This document shows positions 1-7,075 of a stretch of 35,582 bases of DNA, piece after piece. Origin of the DNA: Catenulispora pinisilvae (lineage in GTDB: Bacteria > Actinomycetota > Actinomycetes > Streptomycetales > Catenulisporaceae); NCBI RefSeq assembly GCF_015356865.1, contig NZ_JAAFZA010000100.1, forward strand, positions 1 through 35,582. The letters run 5' to 3'. The stretch's first letter is position 1; each line of letters begins with the position of its first letter. A program made the position numbers and the translations under genes. Below the pieces are notes generated by a model. The model had not been told where the DNA came from and ran no database searches. It saw only the letters and a program-made list of their open reading frames with translations.

Positions 1-162
1 CGAAATCTGCCGATTTCTCAACAACGCCTTTAAACCCCGTACACGACCGGCGACCTCCGCACCCGACTCTCGTCCAACAGGTGACCACACCACCAACCCG
101 GTGAACCAATCCGGCCACCGCACTAGCTTGCTCGGCCGTGCCATGTTCTGCCGCATGCACAG

Positions 163-603
163 CCGATTTGCTTGCAGTGTTTGGCGCTCGTGTGTGCCGG
201 GTTGCCGCAGCATCAAGCTCGCTTTCGCGGCTGGCAGTCGCGCGTAGATTGCTCCGCCGGGCGGGGTTCGCTGGGCCTGGGCCGCGATTCGTTTGCAGCG
301 CTTGCGTGCGCTTCTTGCGGCGCTTGCGCTGCGGGCTGCGCGAGCCCGGCGCCGGTACTCGCGGCCTACCTCGCTGGGCCAGGCGGAGTTTGCCGCCTGG
401 CCAGCCGATTCGCTTGCAGTGCTTGTGTGTGCCGATTTGCCGACACCAAGCTCGCTTTTCGCGGCGGTTTGGCGCTGGCCGTCGCGCCTAGCTCGCTCGA
501 CCAGGCGGGGGATTGCCCGCCTGGCCAGCCGATTCACTTGCAGCGTCTTGCGCGCCTCTTGCAACGCTCGCGTTTGGGCGGACCATAGCCCGCCCTCGCG
601 CAG
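163..603. repeat. Degenerate tandem duplication, about 242 bp period with about 121 bp sub-units
   Basis: The first 603 bases hold no convincing gene. The head motif CCGATTYGCTTGCAG or close variants occurs at about 163, 284, 405 and 529, spaced 121-124 bp. Sub-units 1 and 3 resemble each other more (shared text around AAGCTCGCTTT and GTCGCGC). Sub-units 2 and 4 also match each other (TTGCAGCG followed by CTTGCG-rich text). This suggests two copies of a 242 bp unit, the second cut off by the 3' end of the desaturase gene. Sub-units 2 and 3 end in perfect hairpins (377-386/393-402 and 501-509/516-524). Open frames across the region lack gene-like start sites and are probably incidental. Seen directly; function unknown. 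Confidence 0.65.
501..524 (-). terminator. Hairpin downstream of the desaturase gene, possible terminator
   Basis: A 9-bp perfect inverted repeat (CCAGGCGGG / CCCGCCTGG) with a 6-nt loop lies about 80 nt beyond the stop of the minus-strand desaturase gene. A sister hairpin with 10-bp arms (GGCCAGGCGG / CCGCCTGGCC) lies at 377-402. Neither has a T-tract, so termination is an inference. They could instead just be part of the repeat unit. Confidence 0.35.
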
Positions 604-1584
604 CTACTTGTTCCGCCGAGCCGCCTGCTTGGCCAGCAGTGCGGCCCGCTTCTCGCAGAAGCGCGTCGCGGCGCCGTCCAGGCCGTCCAGGAACTGCGCC
701 AGTTCCTCCCGCGCGATCTCGCCCTCGGGGCCGAGGTCGTCGCGCTCCAGGGCGCGGGTCTGGCGCAGGATCGGCATCACGACCTCGTCGTGGTGGATGC
801 GCAGGTCGTAGATGCCGGCCTTGGCGATCATCACCGACTTGCGGCCGAAGCCCTCCAGGCCCGAGCCGGGCATCTGGAACTGCTGGACCACGTTCGCCAC
901 CGCGCGCATGGCCTGGTCCGGGTCCAGTTCGAAGGATGCGTTCAGGAGGTTGCGGTAGAAGAGCATGTGCAGGTTCTCGTCCTGGGCCACTCGGGCGAGG
1001 AGGCGCTCGCAGTCCGGGTCGCCGGAGACCTTGCCGGTGTTGCGGTGGGCGATGCGGGTCGCCAGTTCCTGGAAGCTCACGTAGGCGATCGAGTGCAGGG
1101 CGTCGTAGCTGTCCGGCTGGCTGTAGCCGTTGGACATGTGCGCCATGCGCTCGCGCTCCAGCGCCACCGGGTCGACGGCGCGGGTGGTGAGCAGGTAGTC
1201 GCGGATGGCGATGCCGTGCCGGCCCTCCTCGGCGGTCCAGCGGTGGACCCAGGTGCCCCAGGCGCCGTCCTGGCCGAACTGGACCGCGATCGCGCGGTGG
1301 TAGCTCGGCAGGTTGTCCTCGGTCATCAGGTTCAGGACCAGGCTGGTGCGGGCGATCTCCGGGATCCGGGACTGGTCCGGGGTCCAGGGCTTGCCGCCCA
1401 GGACGCCGTCGAAGGTCTCGCCCTCGCTCCACGGCACGTACTCGTGCGGGAACCACTCCTTGGCACAGTCCAGGTGCCGGTTCAGGTTCGTCTCCACGAC
1501 CTGCTCCAGCTCGGTGAGCAGGGCCGTCTCGGGCATGCGGGGCGTCGGGCGGGTGCCCTGCCGGGGCAGGTCGGTGACGGTCAT
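604..1584 (-). CDS. Acyl-ACP desaturase (soluble diiron, DesA family)
   Basis: This 326-aa protein belongs to the soluble fatty-acid desaturase family (FA_desaturase_2), whose members place a double bond in acyl-ACP or acyl-CoA using a carboxylate-bridged diiron centre and a ferredoxin-type electron donor. The iron ligands are visible in order: E89 in TEDNLPSYHR, E120 and H123 in EEGRHG, E173 in FQELATRIAHR, and the DENLH motif at 202-206, which supplies the last Glu and His. Length is normal for actinobacterial DesA1/DesA2-like proteins. It has no signal peptide or membrane helix. It is transcribed alone, and its upstream region has an inverted-repeat operator (1650-1682), so TetR-type control is likely. 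The exact substrate and double-bond position cannot be read from sequence. Confidence 0.93.
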   Translation of the reverse strand: MTVTDLPRQGTRPTPRMPETALLTELEQVVETNLNRHLDCAKEWFPHEYVPWSEGETFDGVLGGKPWTPDQSRIPEIARTSLVLNLMTEDNLPSYHRAIAVQFGQDGAWGTWVHRWTAEEGRHGIAIRDYLLTTRAVDPVALERERMAHMSNGYSQPDSYDALHSIAYVSFQELATRIAHRNTGKVSGDPDCERLLARVAQDENLHMLFYRNLLNASFELDPDQAMRAVANVVQQFQMPGSGLEGFGRKSVMIAKAGIYDLRIHHDEVVMPILRQTRALERDDLGPEGEIAREELAQFLDGLDGAATRFCEKRAALLAKQAARRNK

Positions 1585-1649
1585 GGGGTCGGCTCCTACA
1601 CGCTGTGGCCTGGGGAAGCGGCCTTGGGGGACGGACCTACGGTCCCGAA

Positions 1650-1682
1650 ACTTACGGGTACGTAGGTTACGTTAGCGTAAGT
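1650..1682 (-). promoter_or_regulatory. Operator-like inverted repeat upstream of the desaturase gene
   Basis: ACTTACG at 1650-1656 and CGTAAGT at 1676-1682 form an outer inverted repeat. Inside it TTACG (1667-1671) and CGTAA (1676-1680) form a second one with a 4-nt gap, and another TACG lies at 1659-1662. Such nested TTACG/CGTAA arrays are typical of TetR-family operators. It lies 66-98 bp upstream of the desaturase start and is the only such element between the desaturase and the FadD gene. The regulator is not in the window. Confidence 0.55.
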
Positions 1683-1746
1683 CACCGGCTCGGCAAAGGT
1701 CCAGTGGAGCGGTCCGGCCGACTGTCAAATGAATTGTGCCCGTGCC

Positions 1747-3369
1747 TCAGCCCTCGGCGCGGGCCGCCTCGGTGACCAGCCGCTTCGCCCAAGGGTAGTC
1801 CGGCTTGCCGCTCGGTGAGCGGCGGATATGCGACACCCGCACCACCAGCCGGGGCACCTTGTACCCGGACAATTTGGCCCGGCAGAACTCCTCCAGCTCA
1901 CCGTCGGTGGGGGCGTCCTCGCCAGCGGAACGCGGCTGGATGACGGCCGCCACCCGGTTGCCGAACCGCTCGTCCGGGGCGCCGGCCACGATCGCGTCGA
2001 ACACCCCGGGATGCGCCTTGAGGACCGCCTCGACCTCCTCGGGGAACACCTTCTCGCCGCCGGTGTTGATGCACTGCGAGCCGCGTCCGAGGACCGAGAC
2101 GGAACCGTCCGCCTCCAGCGTCCCCAGGTCCCCGAGCAGCACCCACCGGCGCCCGTCGTGCTCGAAGAACGTCTCGGCGGTCTTCACCGGGTCGTTGTAG
2201 TACCCCAGCGGCACGTTGCCGTGCTGCGCGACGTGCCCGACCCGGCCGTCCCCGGGTGTGGCCGCGCAGTGCTCCTCTTCCAGGAAGACCGTGGTCCGCT
2301 CGTTGACCGTGAAGCGCATCCCGCCGGCCGGCCCGGTGCCGGGCGCCGCATCGCCGTTGAACCCGCTCTCCGTGGACCCGAAGTTGTCGCGGATCAGCAC
2401 GTTCGGCAGCTGCGACTGCAACTGTTCGCGCACCGCCTCGGACAGGATCGCGCCGGCCGAGCTCAGCACGAACAAGCTGCTGACGTCGGTCCCGGCCAGC
2501 GGTCCGGCCAGCGCCTCGGCCAGCGGCCGGCCCATGGCGTCGCCGACCATCGAGATGACGTTCGCCTTCTCCGACTCCACTGTGCGCAGCACCTCGTGCG
2601 CGTCGAACTTCCGGTTCAGCACCACCTTCTGGCCCATGTTGAAGCTGATGAACGTCGCCAACTGCGCAGCGCCGTGCATGAGCGGCGCTACCGGGAAGGT
2701 CGAGATCTGGCCGGCAGCGGGGTCGATGCCATCCGGGACCTCAGAGGGGTCCTTCATCGGCTCGCCATAAGGGCGCCCGCCTGCCATCCCCGCATAGAAG
2801 ATGTCCTCATGACGCCACATGACGCCCTTAGGCATCCCCGTGGTCCCGCCGGTGTAGATGATGTAGAGGTCGTCTGCAGAGCGCTCGCCGTGGGGGAGTA
2901 GCCCGTCGCGCTCCTCGGACTGCCCCTGGATCGCCGCCTCGAAGGTCACTGAGGGCAGCTCCGCTATAGCGCCGCCGACGGAGACGATCGTCTTGAGCTT
3001 CGGTGCGTCGTCGGCTATCTCGCGGACCCGTTCGCCGAACTCCGCGTCGAGTATTACCGCGACCAGATCCGCGTCCTTATAGAGGTAACGGAGTTCGTCG
3101 GCCACATAGCGGTAGTTGATGTTGATCGGCACCGCCCGGATCTTCAAGCACGCCAACACGGCGACCACGTACTCCGACCCGTTGTACATGTGCATCCCGA
3201 CGTGGTCCCGCACCCCGATCCCCCGCGCCAGTAGGAAGTGCGCCAGCCGGTTCGCCTCGCGGTCCAGCTCACGGTACGTCCATCGCTTCACGCCGGGGAC
3301 GACCAGAGCCTCCTTCTCGGGGATCTTGTCGACGACGCTCTCGAACAGGTCCGCGAGGTTGAACTGCAT
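1747..3369 (-). CDS. FadD19-like acyl-CoA synthetase (AMP-forming)
   Basis: This 540-aa ANL-superfamily enzyme activates a carboxylate to acyl-AMP and then to acyl-CoA. The ATP-binding motif IYTGGTTGMPKG is at 171-182, followed by VMWRHEDI, a run characteristic of the FadD19/FadD17 steroid side-chain ligases. GRGSQCINTGGEKVFPEEVE in the C-terminal third is the A8 hinge region, and K522 in SGKPDY is the probable catalytic lysine. The start ATG has an AAGGA site that overlaps the stop codon of the dehydrogenase gene just upstream, 9 bp away, so the genes are translationally linked. It is last in a three-gene operon ordered like fadE26-fadE27-fadD17 of M. tuberculosis. Substrate (sterol side chain versus another branched acid) is inferred from context. 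The coding sequence contains ATA and GTA codons that are unusual for this genome. Confidence 0.9.
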   Translation of the reverse strand: MQFNLADLFESVVDKIPEKEALVVPGVKRWTYRELDREANRLAHFLLARGIGVRDHVGMHMYNGSEYVVAVLACLKIRAVPININYRYVADELRYLYKDADLVAVILDAEFGERVREIADDAPKLKTIVSVGGAIAELPSVTFEAAIQGQSEERDGLLPHGERSADDLYIIYTGGTTGMPKGVMWRHEDIFYAGMAGGRPYGEPMKDPSEVPDGIDPAAGQISTFPVAPLMHGAAQLATFISFNMGQKVVLNRKFDAHEVLRTVESEKANVISMVGDAMGRPLAEALAGPLAGTDVSSLFVLSSAGAILSEAVREQLQSQLPNVLIRDNFGSTESGFNGDAAPGTGPAGGMRFTVNERTTVFLEEEHCAATPGDGRVGHVAQHGNVPLGYYNDPVKTAETFFEHDGRRWVLLGDLGTLEADGSVSVLGRGSQCINTGGEKVFPEEVEAVLKAHPGVFDAIVAGAPDERFGNRVAAVIQPRSAGEDAPTDGELEEFCRAKLSGYKVPRLVVRVSHIRRSPSGKPDYPWAKRLVTEAARAEG

Positions 3370-3378
3370 GGGGAGTCC

Positions 3379-4530
3379 TTACTCTGCGAGATGTGCGCCT
3401 ATGCGGAGGAGCTGCCGGGTGGCGGTGCCGAGGGTCTGCTCGACCTGCTTGCCCCGGACGAAGTAGCGGTGCAGCGGATAGTCGGTGTCCACACCGATCC
3501 CGCCGTGGAGGTGCTGCGCGGCGTGTAGTACGCGGGATCCCGCGTCCCCTGCGTGGAACTTCGCTATAGCGATGTCCGCGGATATCTCTGTAGAGGACGC
3601 CGTCTCGCCGCCGCGCGCCGCGTCGTCCATCAGCCAGGCCGCGTGCAACATGGTCAGCCGCAGTACCTCGGCACTGATGTAGGCGTCAGCGGCACGCTGG
3701 CTCACGGCCTGGAGAGAGGCGATCGGCTCGCCGAACTGCTTGCGGGTACTGGTGTAGCGCGCGGTTATGGCGACTGCCTCGGTGCAGATCCCGGAGGCTT
3801 CGGCCGCCAGAGCAAGGGTGCCGAGATCGCGGATCCAGTCCACGGCTTCGGCGCCGCGGGCGAGCAAAGCCGTCCCGGGGACCGACACCGCTTCCAACTC
3901 CAGATCCGCATAGGGCTGACGCCCCGTGACCAACAGCGGCGTCACCTCTATAGAGGAGCGCGGGACTACGAACACGGCCGGTTCGCCGTCCAACTCCGCC
4001 GGGATCAGAACGCTGTCGGCGAGGTCGCCGTACGGGACCATGGTCTTCGCGCCGTCTATTACATAGCCATCTGCATAGCCATCTACAGAGCCGTCCCCAG
4101 AACTGCGCGCAGTGGTGGTCAGCGCCGTGGGCTCGCCGGGTTCCTCCAGCGCCGCCGTGACCAACTGCTCCCCGGCGGCGACCGCGGCCAGCAGGTCGTC
4201 GTGCCCGCCGAACCGGGCCAACGGCAACGCGCCGAGCGCGACCGTCGCGACCACCGGCAGATACGCGGTCCGCTTCCCGGCGGCCTCGGCCAGCAGCACC
4301 AGCCCCAGAACGCCCAGGTCACCGCCGTCGGCGGACTCCGGCAGCAGCGCGCTGACGGCCCCGGCATCCACCAGTGCGCGCCACGCCGGAGCGTCGTGCA
4401 CTGATCCGATCCCGCTTCCGCGCGCTTCCTTCTCCAGCCCGGTCAGCCGCTCGTGGCCGCAGTGGTCGGCGAGGATCTGGTCGACCAGGTCGATCAGGGC
4501 CCGCTGTTCCTCGGTCAGGTCGAAATCCAT
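3379..4530 (-). CDS. Acyl-CoA dehydrogenase, non-catalytic-type subunit (FadE27-like)
   Basis: This 383-aa protein has the acyl-CoA dehydrogenase fold: N-terminal helical domain, middle beta domain, and C-terminal FAD-binding helical domain with RKQFGEPIASLQAVSQRAAD and AQHLHGGIGVDTDYPLHRYF. The usual catalytic Glu is missing at both known places. The position equivalent to YEGTSE reads TLGTAT, and the alternative helix-G position reads TLALAAEA. Such subunits pair with a catalytic partner as alpha2-beta2 heterotetramers in steroid side-chain beta-oxidation (the FadE26/FadE27 and FadE28/FadE29 pairs). The partner gene lies directly upstream with a 10-nt gap, and an AGGAG site that overlaps its stop codon precedes this start. 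A 12-bp direct repeat at 4062-4085 encodes the duplicated DGYADGYV. ATA codons are unusually frequent. Confidence 0.88.
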   Translation of the reverse strand: MDFDLTEEQRALIDLVDQILADHCGHERLTGLEKEARGSGIGSVHDAPAWRALVDAGAVSALLPESADGGDLGVLGLVLLAEAAGKRTAYLPVVATVALGALPLARFGGHDDLLAAVAAGEQLVTAALEEPGEPTALTTTARSSGDGSVDGYADGYVIDGAKTMVPYGDLADSVLIPAELDGEPAVFVVPRSSIEVTPLLVTGRQPYADLELEAVSVPGTALLARGAEAVDWIRDLGTLALAAEASGICTEAVAITARYTSTRKQFGEPIASLQAVSQRAADAYISAEVLRLTMLHAAWLMDDAARGGETASSTEISADIAIAKFHAGDAGSRVLHAAQHLHGGIGVDTDYPLHRYFVRGKQVEQTLGTATRQLLRIGAHLAE

Positions 4531-4540
4531 GGGCGGGCTC

Positions 4541-5740
4541 CTAGTGGCGGGGGACGCGGGGCATGTTGAGCCCGAACAGGGCGATCAGGTCGCGCTGGAT
4601 CTCGTTCGTGCCGCCGCCGAAGGTGAGGATCAGCACCCCGCGGTAGGCGCGCTCGACCCGCCCGGCGAGCAGGGCGCCGGGGGACTCCTTCTTCAAAGAC
4701 CCGGCCGCGCCCAGCACTTCCAACATCAGGCCGTAGGCCTCGCAGTACAGCTCGGTGCCCCAGACCTTGGTCGCCGAGGCGTCGGCCGGGTTCAGCTTGC
4801 CGACCTGGTCCGCCGCGGCCACCTTCCAGTTGAACAGCCGCAGCGCGGCCAGCTTGGCCTGGATCCGGGCCAGGTGGACCCGGACCCACTCCCGGTCGAT
4901 CACCCGCGAGCCGTCGGCCAGCTTGGTCTGCCGGGCCCACTCGACGACCTCGGTGAACGGCCGCTCCAGCGACCCCGACGAGCACAGCGCCACCCGCTCG
5001 TAGTTCAGCTGTGTGGTGATCACACGCCAGCCCTCGCCGGGCTCGCCGATGATGTTCTCGGCCGGCACGCGCAGGTCGGTGTAGTAGGTGGCGTAGGTCG
5101 AGGCCTCGCCGATGGTGTGGATCGGGGTGTAGGTGAAGCCCGGGTCCGAGGTCGGCACCAGCAGGATCGAGATCCCCTTGTGCTTCTTGCCGGTGCGGGC
5201 CGGAGCTTCGGGGTCGGTGCGGCAGGCCAGCCAGACGTAGTCGGCGTGATCGGACAGCGAGGTGAAGATCTTCTGGCCGTTGACCACGTAGTGCTCGCCG
5301 TCCGGCTCCAGCACCGCGCGGGTCTTCAGACTGGCCAGGTCGGTCCCGGCGTCCGGCTCGGAGTAGCCGATGGCGAACATGCACTCCCCGGCCAGGATCC
5401 GCGGCAACAGATCGGCCTTCTGCCGGTCGCTGCCGAAACGCATGATGGCCGGGCCGACCGCGTTGATCGTGAGGAACGGCACCGGCGCCCCGGCCCGCTG
5501 CGCCTCGTCGAAGAACACGAACTGCTCGACCGGGGTGAAGCCCTGTCCGCCGTATTCCTTCGGCCAGCCGACGCCCAACCAGCCGTCGCGGCCCATTTGC
5601 CGTACCGCCTCCCGGCAGCGTGGGCCGCCGAACTCGCCGGTGGACATCTCCTCGGCGACCTCGGGGGTGACCATTTCGCTGAAGTAGGCGCGGAGAGTGT
5701 CGCGCAGCTGCGCCTGCGCCTCGGTGTACGCGATCCGCAT
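4541..5740 (-). CDS. Acyl-CoA dehydrogenase, catalytic subunit (FadE26-like)
   Basis: This 399-aa acyl-CoA dehydrogenase is the first gene of the operon. FAD/substrate motifs include IGYSEPDAGTDLASL at 124-138, VVNGQKIFTS at 152-161 and the C-terminal GGGTNEIQRDLIALFG. The usual catalytic position of the YEGTSE motif is Gly here. E248 in LNYERVAL sits at the helix-G position used by isovaleryl- and long-chain acyl-CoA dehydrogenases and by FadE26. I infer that this subunit supplies the base and that the next gene supplies the structural partner. The start ATG has no Shine-Dalgarno site, and a -10 hexamer ends 7 nt before it, which suggests a leaderless transcript. A KstR-type operator covers that -10 region. 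Likely role: first dehydrogenation of an acyl-CoA side chain, cytoplasmic. Confidence 0.9.
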   Translation of the reverse strand: MRIAYTEAQAQLRDTLRAYFSEMVTPEVAEEMSTGEFGGPRCREAVRQMGRDGWLGVGWPKEYGGQGFTPVEQFVFFDEAQRAGAPVPFLTINAVGPAIMRFGSDRQKADLLPRILAGECMFAIGYSEPDAGTDLASLKTRAVLEPDGEHYVVNGQKIFTSLSDHADYVWLACRTDPEAPARTGKKHKGISILLVPTSDPGFTYTPIHTIGEASTYATYYTDLRVPAENIIGEPGEGWRVITTQLNYERVALCSSGSLERPFTEVVEWARQTKLADGSRVIDREWVRVHLARIQAKLAALRLFNWKVAAADQVGKLNPADASATKVWGTELYCEAYGLMLEVLGAAGSLKKESPGALLAGRVERAYRGVLILTFGGGTNEIQRDLIALFGLNMPRVPRH

Positions 5741-5747
5741 GAGGTGA

Positions 5748-5776
5748 ATTAGAACGTGTTACATGTGCGATGGCAA
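5748..5776 (-). promoter_or_regulatory. Leaderless promoter overlapped by a KstR-type box
   Basis: On the minus strand TTGCCA (5776-5771), a 17-nt spacer and TCTAAT (5753-5748) form a near-consensus promoter ending 7 nt before the ATG at 5740. The 14-mer TAGAACGTGTTACA on the plus strand (5750-5763) matches the published KstR consensus TnnAACnnGTTnnA at every fixed position and overlaps the -10. In mycobacteria and rhodococci KstR is the TetR-family repressor of sterol catabolism. No kstR gene is in the window. Confidence 0.75.
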
Positions 5777-5876
5777 GGGTCTCTGACGGATCATCAGATT
5801 CGGTGCGCTGGTCGCCCGAACGGCGCGCGGGGCGGGCGATCAAGGGCCGGTGCTGGTCGGCTGGGGAGTCGGAGGA

Positions 5877-5909
5877 CCAGGCTGTTCCGCCGCCTGGGGA
5901 ACAGCCTGG
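5877..5909 (+). promoter_or_regulatory. 12-bp inverted repeat in front of the DUF5336 gene
   Basis: CCAGGCTGTTCC (5877-5888) and GGAACAGCCTGG (5898-5909) are perfect reverse complements separated by 9 nt. The repeat ends 13 nt before the ATG at 5923, next to its GGAG site. It could be a DNA operator or an RNA hairpin in the leader. It has no T-tract, and no gene ends just before it on this strand. Confidence 0.55.
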
Positions 5910-5922
5910 GAACGGAGCGCCG

Positions 5923-6555
5923 ATGAGCACGCCGACCGGAGCGAACGGGGATTCGGTGCCGCCGCCTGAGCGGCCGCAGCCGCAGCCGCAGCCACCGGCG
6001 CCTGCGCCGCAGCAGCCTGGGCACTCGGCGCCGCACCAGCCGACGCCGCAGCCCCCGCACCAGCCGACGCCCGGCCATCAGGGCCCGTCCTCAGGCCCGC
6101 CGCTCCCGCCCGACCAAGCGGCGCACGCATCGCACCCGCCGCACCCCCACCAGCCCCCGCCGCGCGCCGCCGTCACGGTCCCGCTCGGCAAGATGCTCTA
6201 CCTCTGCGTCGCGGCGCTCGGCGTGATCAACCTGTTCCTCGGCTACGTGAGCGCCGGGGACGGTGACTCCGCCAACCTCTACAAGGCAGCCGTCGCGATT
6301 TACGCCCTGGCCCCGACCATGTTCTTCCTGGCCGGCCTGGTCGCAGTGCGCGCATTCCTGCCCGGCGAGCGAGCCCCCGGCGTGCTGCCGGCGATGATCA
6401 CCACGGCCATCTTCGTCACCCTGGTGCTCTCGGCGATCAGCTCGTCCGGGGCCGGTGACCTGCAGACGCTGTTCCTGGTGTTCGGCGCGGTGCAGTTCAT
6501 CCTGGCGTGGCTGGCGTACCTGTTCGACGCGGGCGTGATCGCCGCGCGCCGCTGA
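5923..6555 (+). CDS. Proline-rich four-helix membrane protein (DUF5336, Rv0954-like)
   Basis: This 210-aa protein has a disordered N-terminal half (residues 1-80) very rich in Pro, Gln and His, then about four membrane segments: MLYLCVAALGVINLFLGY, IYALAPTMFFLAGLVAV, MITTAIFVTLVLSAI and LFLVFGAVQFILAWLAYLF. This layout matches the mycobacterial 34-kDa antigen family (DUF5336), whose function is not settled, though cell-envelope or division roles have been proposed. I chose the ATG at 5923 because GGAG lies 6 nt upstream. The open frame extends further back, but that part would include the 12-bp hairpin. It is divergent from the KstR-boxed operon. The Pro-rich tail is probably cytoplasmic. Confidence 0.8.
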   Translation: MSTPTGANGDSVPPPERPQPQPQPPAPAPQQPGHSAPHQPTPQPPHQPTPGHQGPSSGPPLPPDQAAHASHPPHPHQPPPRAAVTVPLGKMLYLCVAALGVINLFLGYVSAGDGDSANLYKAAVAIYALAPTMFFLAGLVAVRAFLPGERAPGVLPAMITTAIFVTLVLSAISSSGAGDLQTLFLVFGAVQFILAWLAYLFDAGVIAARR

Positions 6556-6583
6556 GCACGCCGCTAAGCGCGCCACCGACCGC

Positions 6584-7039
6584 TCAGGTCTTCGAGTGGT
6601 CCCACGAAGCCGTCCGTTTGGCCCCCACCCGCACCACGACCCGCTTGCGCGCCTGCTGTTCGACGAACGGCCGCATGGCCTCGGCGTCCGCGCCGAAGAC
6701 CTCGGGATAGCGGGCCGTCAGTGCCATGCCGAAGGCCACGACCTGGTCGTAGTCGTCGATCAGGGCCACCTCGCCGTAGACCGTGACCCCGCGCAGTTCG
6801 TCGTAGGCGATCCCGTCCTCGAGCAGGCAGGTGATCCGCGGATCGCGCCGCAGGTTCACCGCCTTCTGGGACTTGCCGTACGTCCAGAACGCCAGATCGC
6901 CGTCCAGCAGGGCGTAGTACATGGTGACCAGGTGCGGCGTACCGTCGGCGTTGGCCGAGGCGATCTGGAGCTTGCGCCCCGCGCCGAAAAAGGTTTCGAT
7001 CTCATCATCGGACATCCGGATGCGGTCCCGCTGACTCAT
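6584..7039 (-). CDS. PPOX-class (F420/FMN-binding) oxidoreductase
   Basis: This 151-aa protein is a single split-barrel domain of the pyridoxamine 5'-phosphate oxidase-like family, often F420-dependent in actinobacteria. Recognisable stretches are RKLQIASANADGTPHLVTM, FWTYGKSQKAVNLRRDPRITCLLEDG and the C-terminal KRVVVRVGAKRTASWDHSK. Members bind F420 or FMN as dimers and reduce varied small molecules. The substrate is unknown. I chose the ATG at 7039 (MSQRDRIRMSDDE) because family members usually start a few residues before the RIRMSD-like stretch and because a -10 hexamer ends 6 nt upstream, which points to leaderless expression. The frame continues upstream to a TTG at 7075, but the promoter would then be inside the gene. 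A KstR-like box overlaps the promoter. Confidence 0.85.
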   Translation of the reverse strand: MSQRDRIRMSDDEIETFFGAGRKLQIASANADGTPHLVTMYYALLDGDLAFWTYGKSQKAVNLRRDPRITCLLEDGIAYDELRGVTVYGEVALIDDYDQVVAFGMALTARYPEVFGADAEAMRPFVEQQARKRVVVRVGAKRTASWDHSKT

Positions 7040-7045
7040 GCGGAA

Positions 7046-7075
7046 AGTAGAACAGGTTTCGATTGATGACGGCAA
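7046..7075 (-). promoter_or_regulatory. Leaderless promoter with KstR-like box between divergent genes
   Basis: On the minus strand TTGCCG (7075-7070), an 18-nt spacer and TCTACT (7051-7046) form a promoter ending 6 nt before the ATG at 7039. TAGAACAGGTTTCG on the plus strand (7048-7061) matches TnnAACnnGTTnnA at all fixed positions except the last (G for A). The box is also 4 bp before the divergent ATG at 7066, so one bound repressor could affect both genes. The layout copies that at 5748-5776. Confidence 0.6.

Noticed and set aside
172-588. Plus-strand frames across the left repeat region
   Set aside because: They follow the repeat units, give Cys/Ala/Arg-rich text with no domain, and have no ribosome-binding site.
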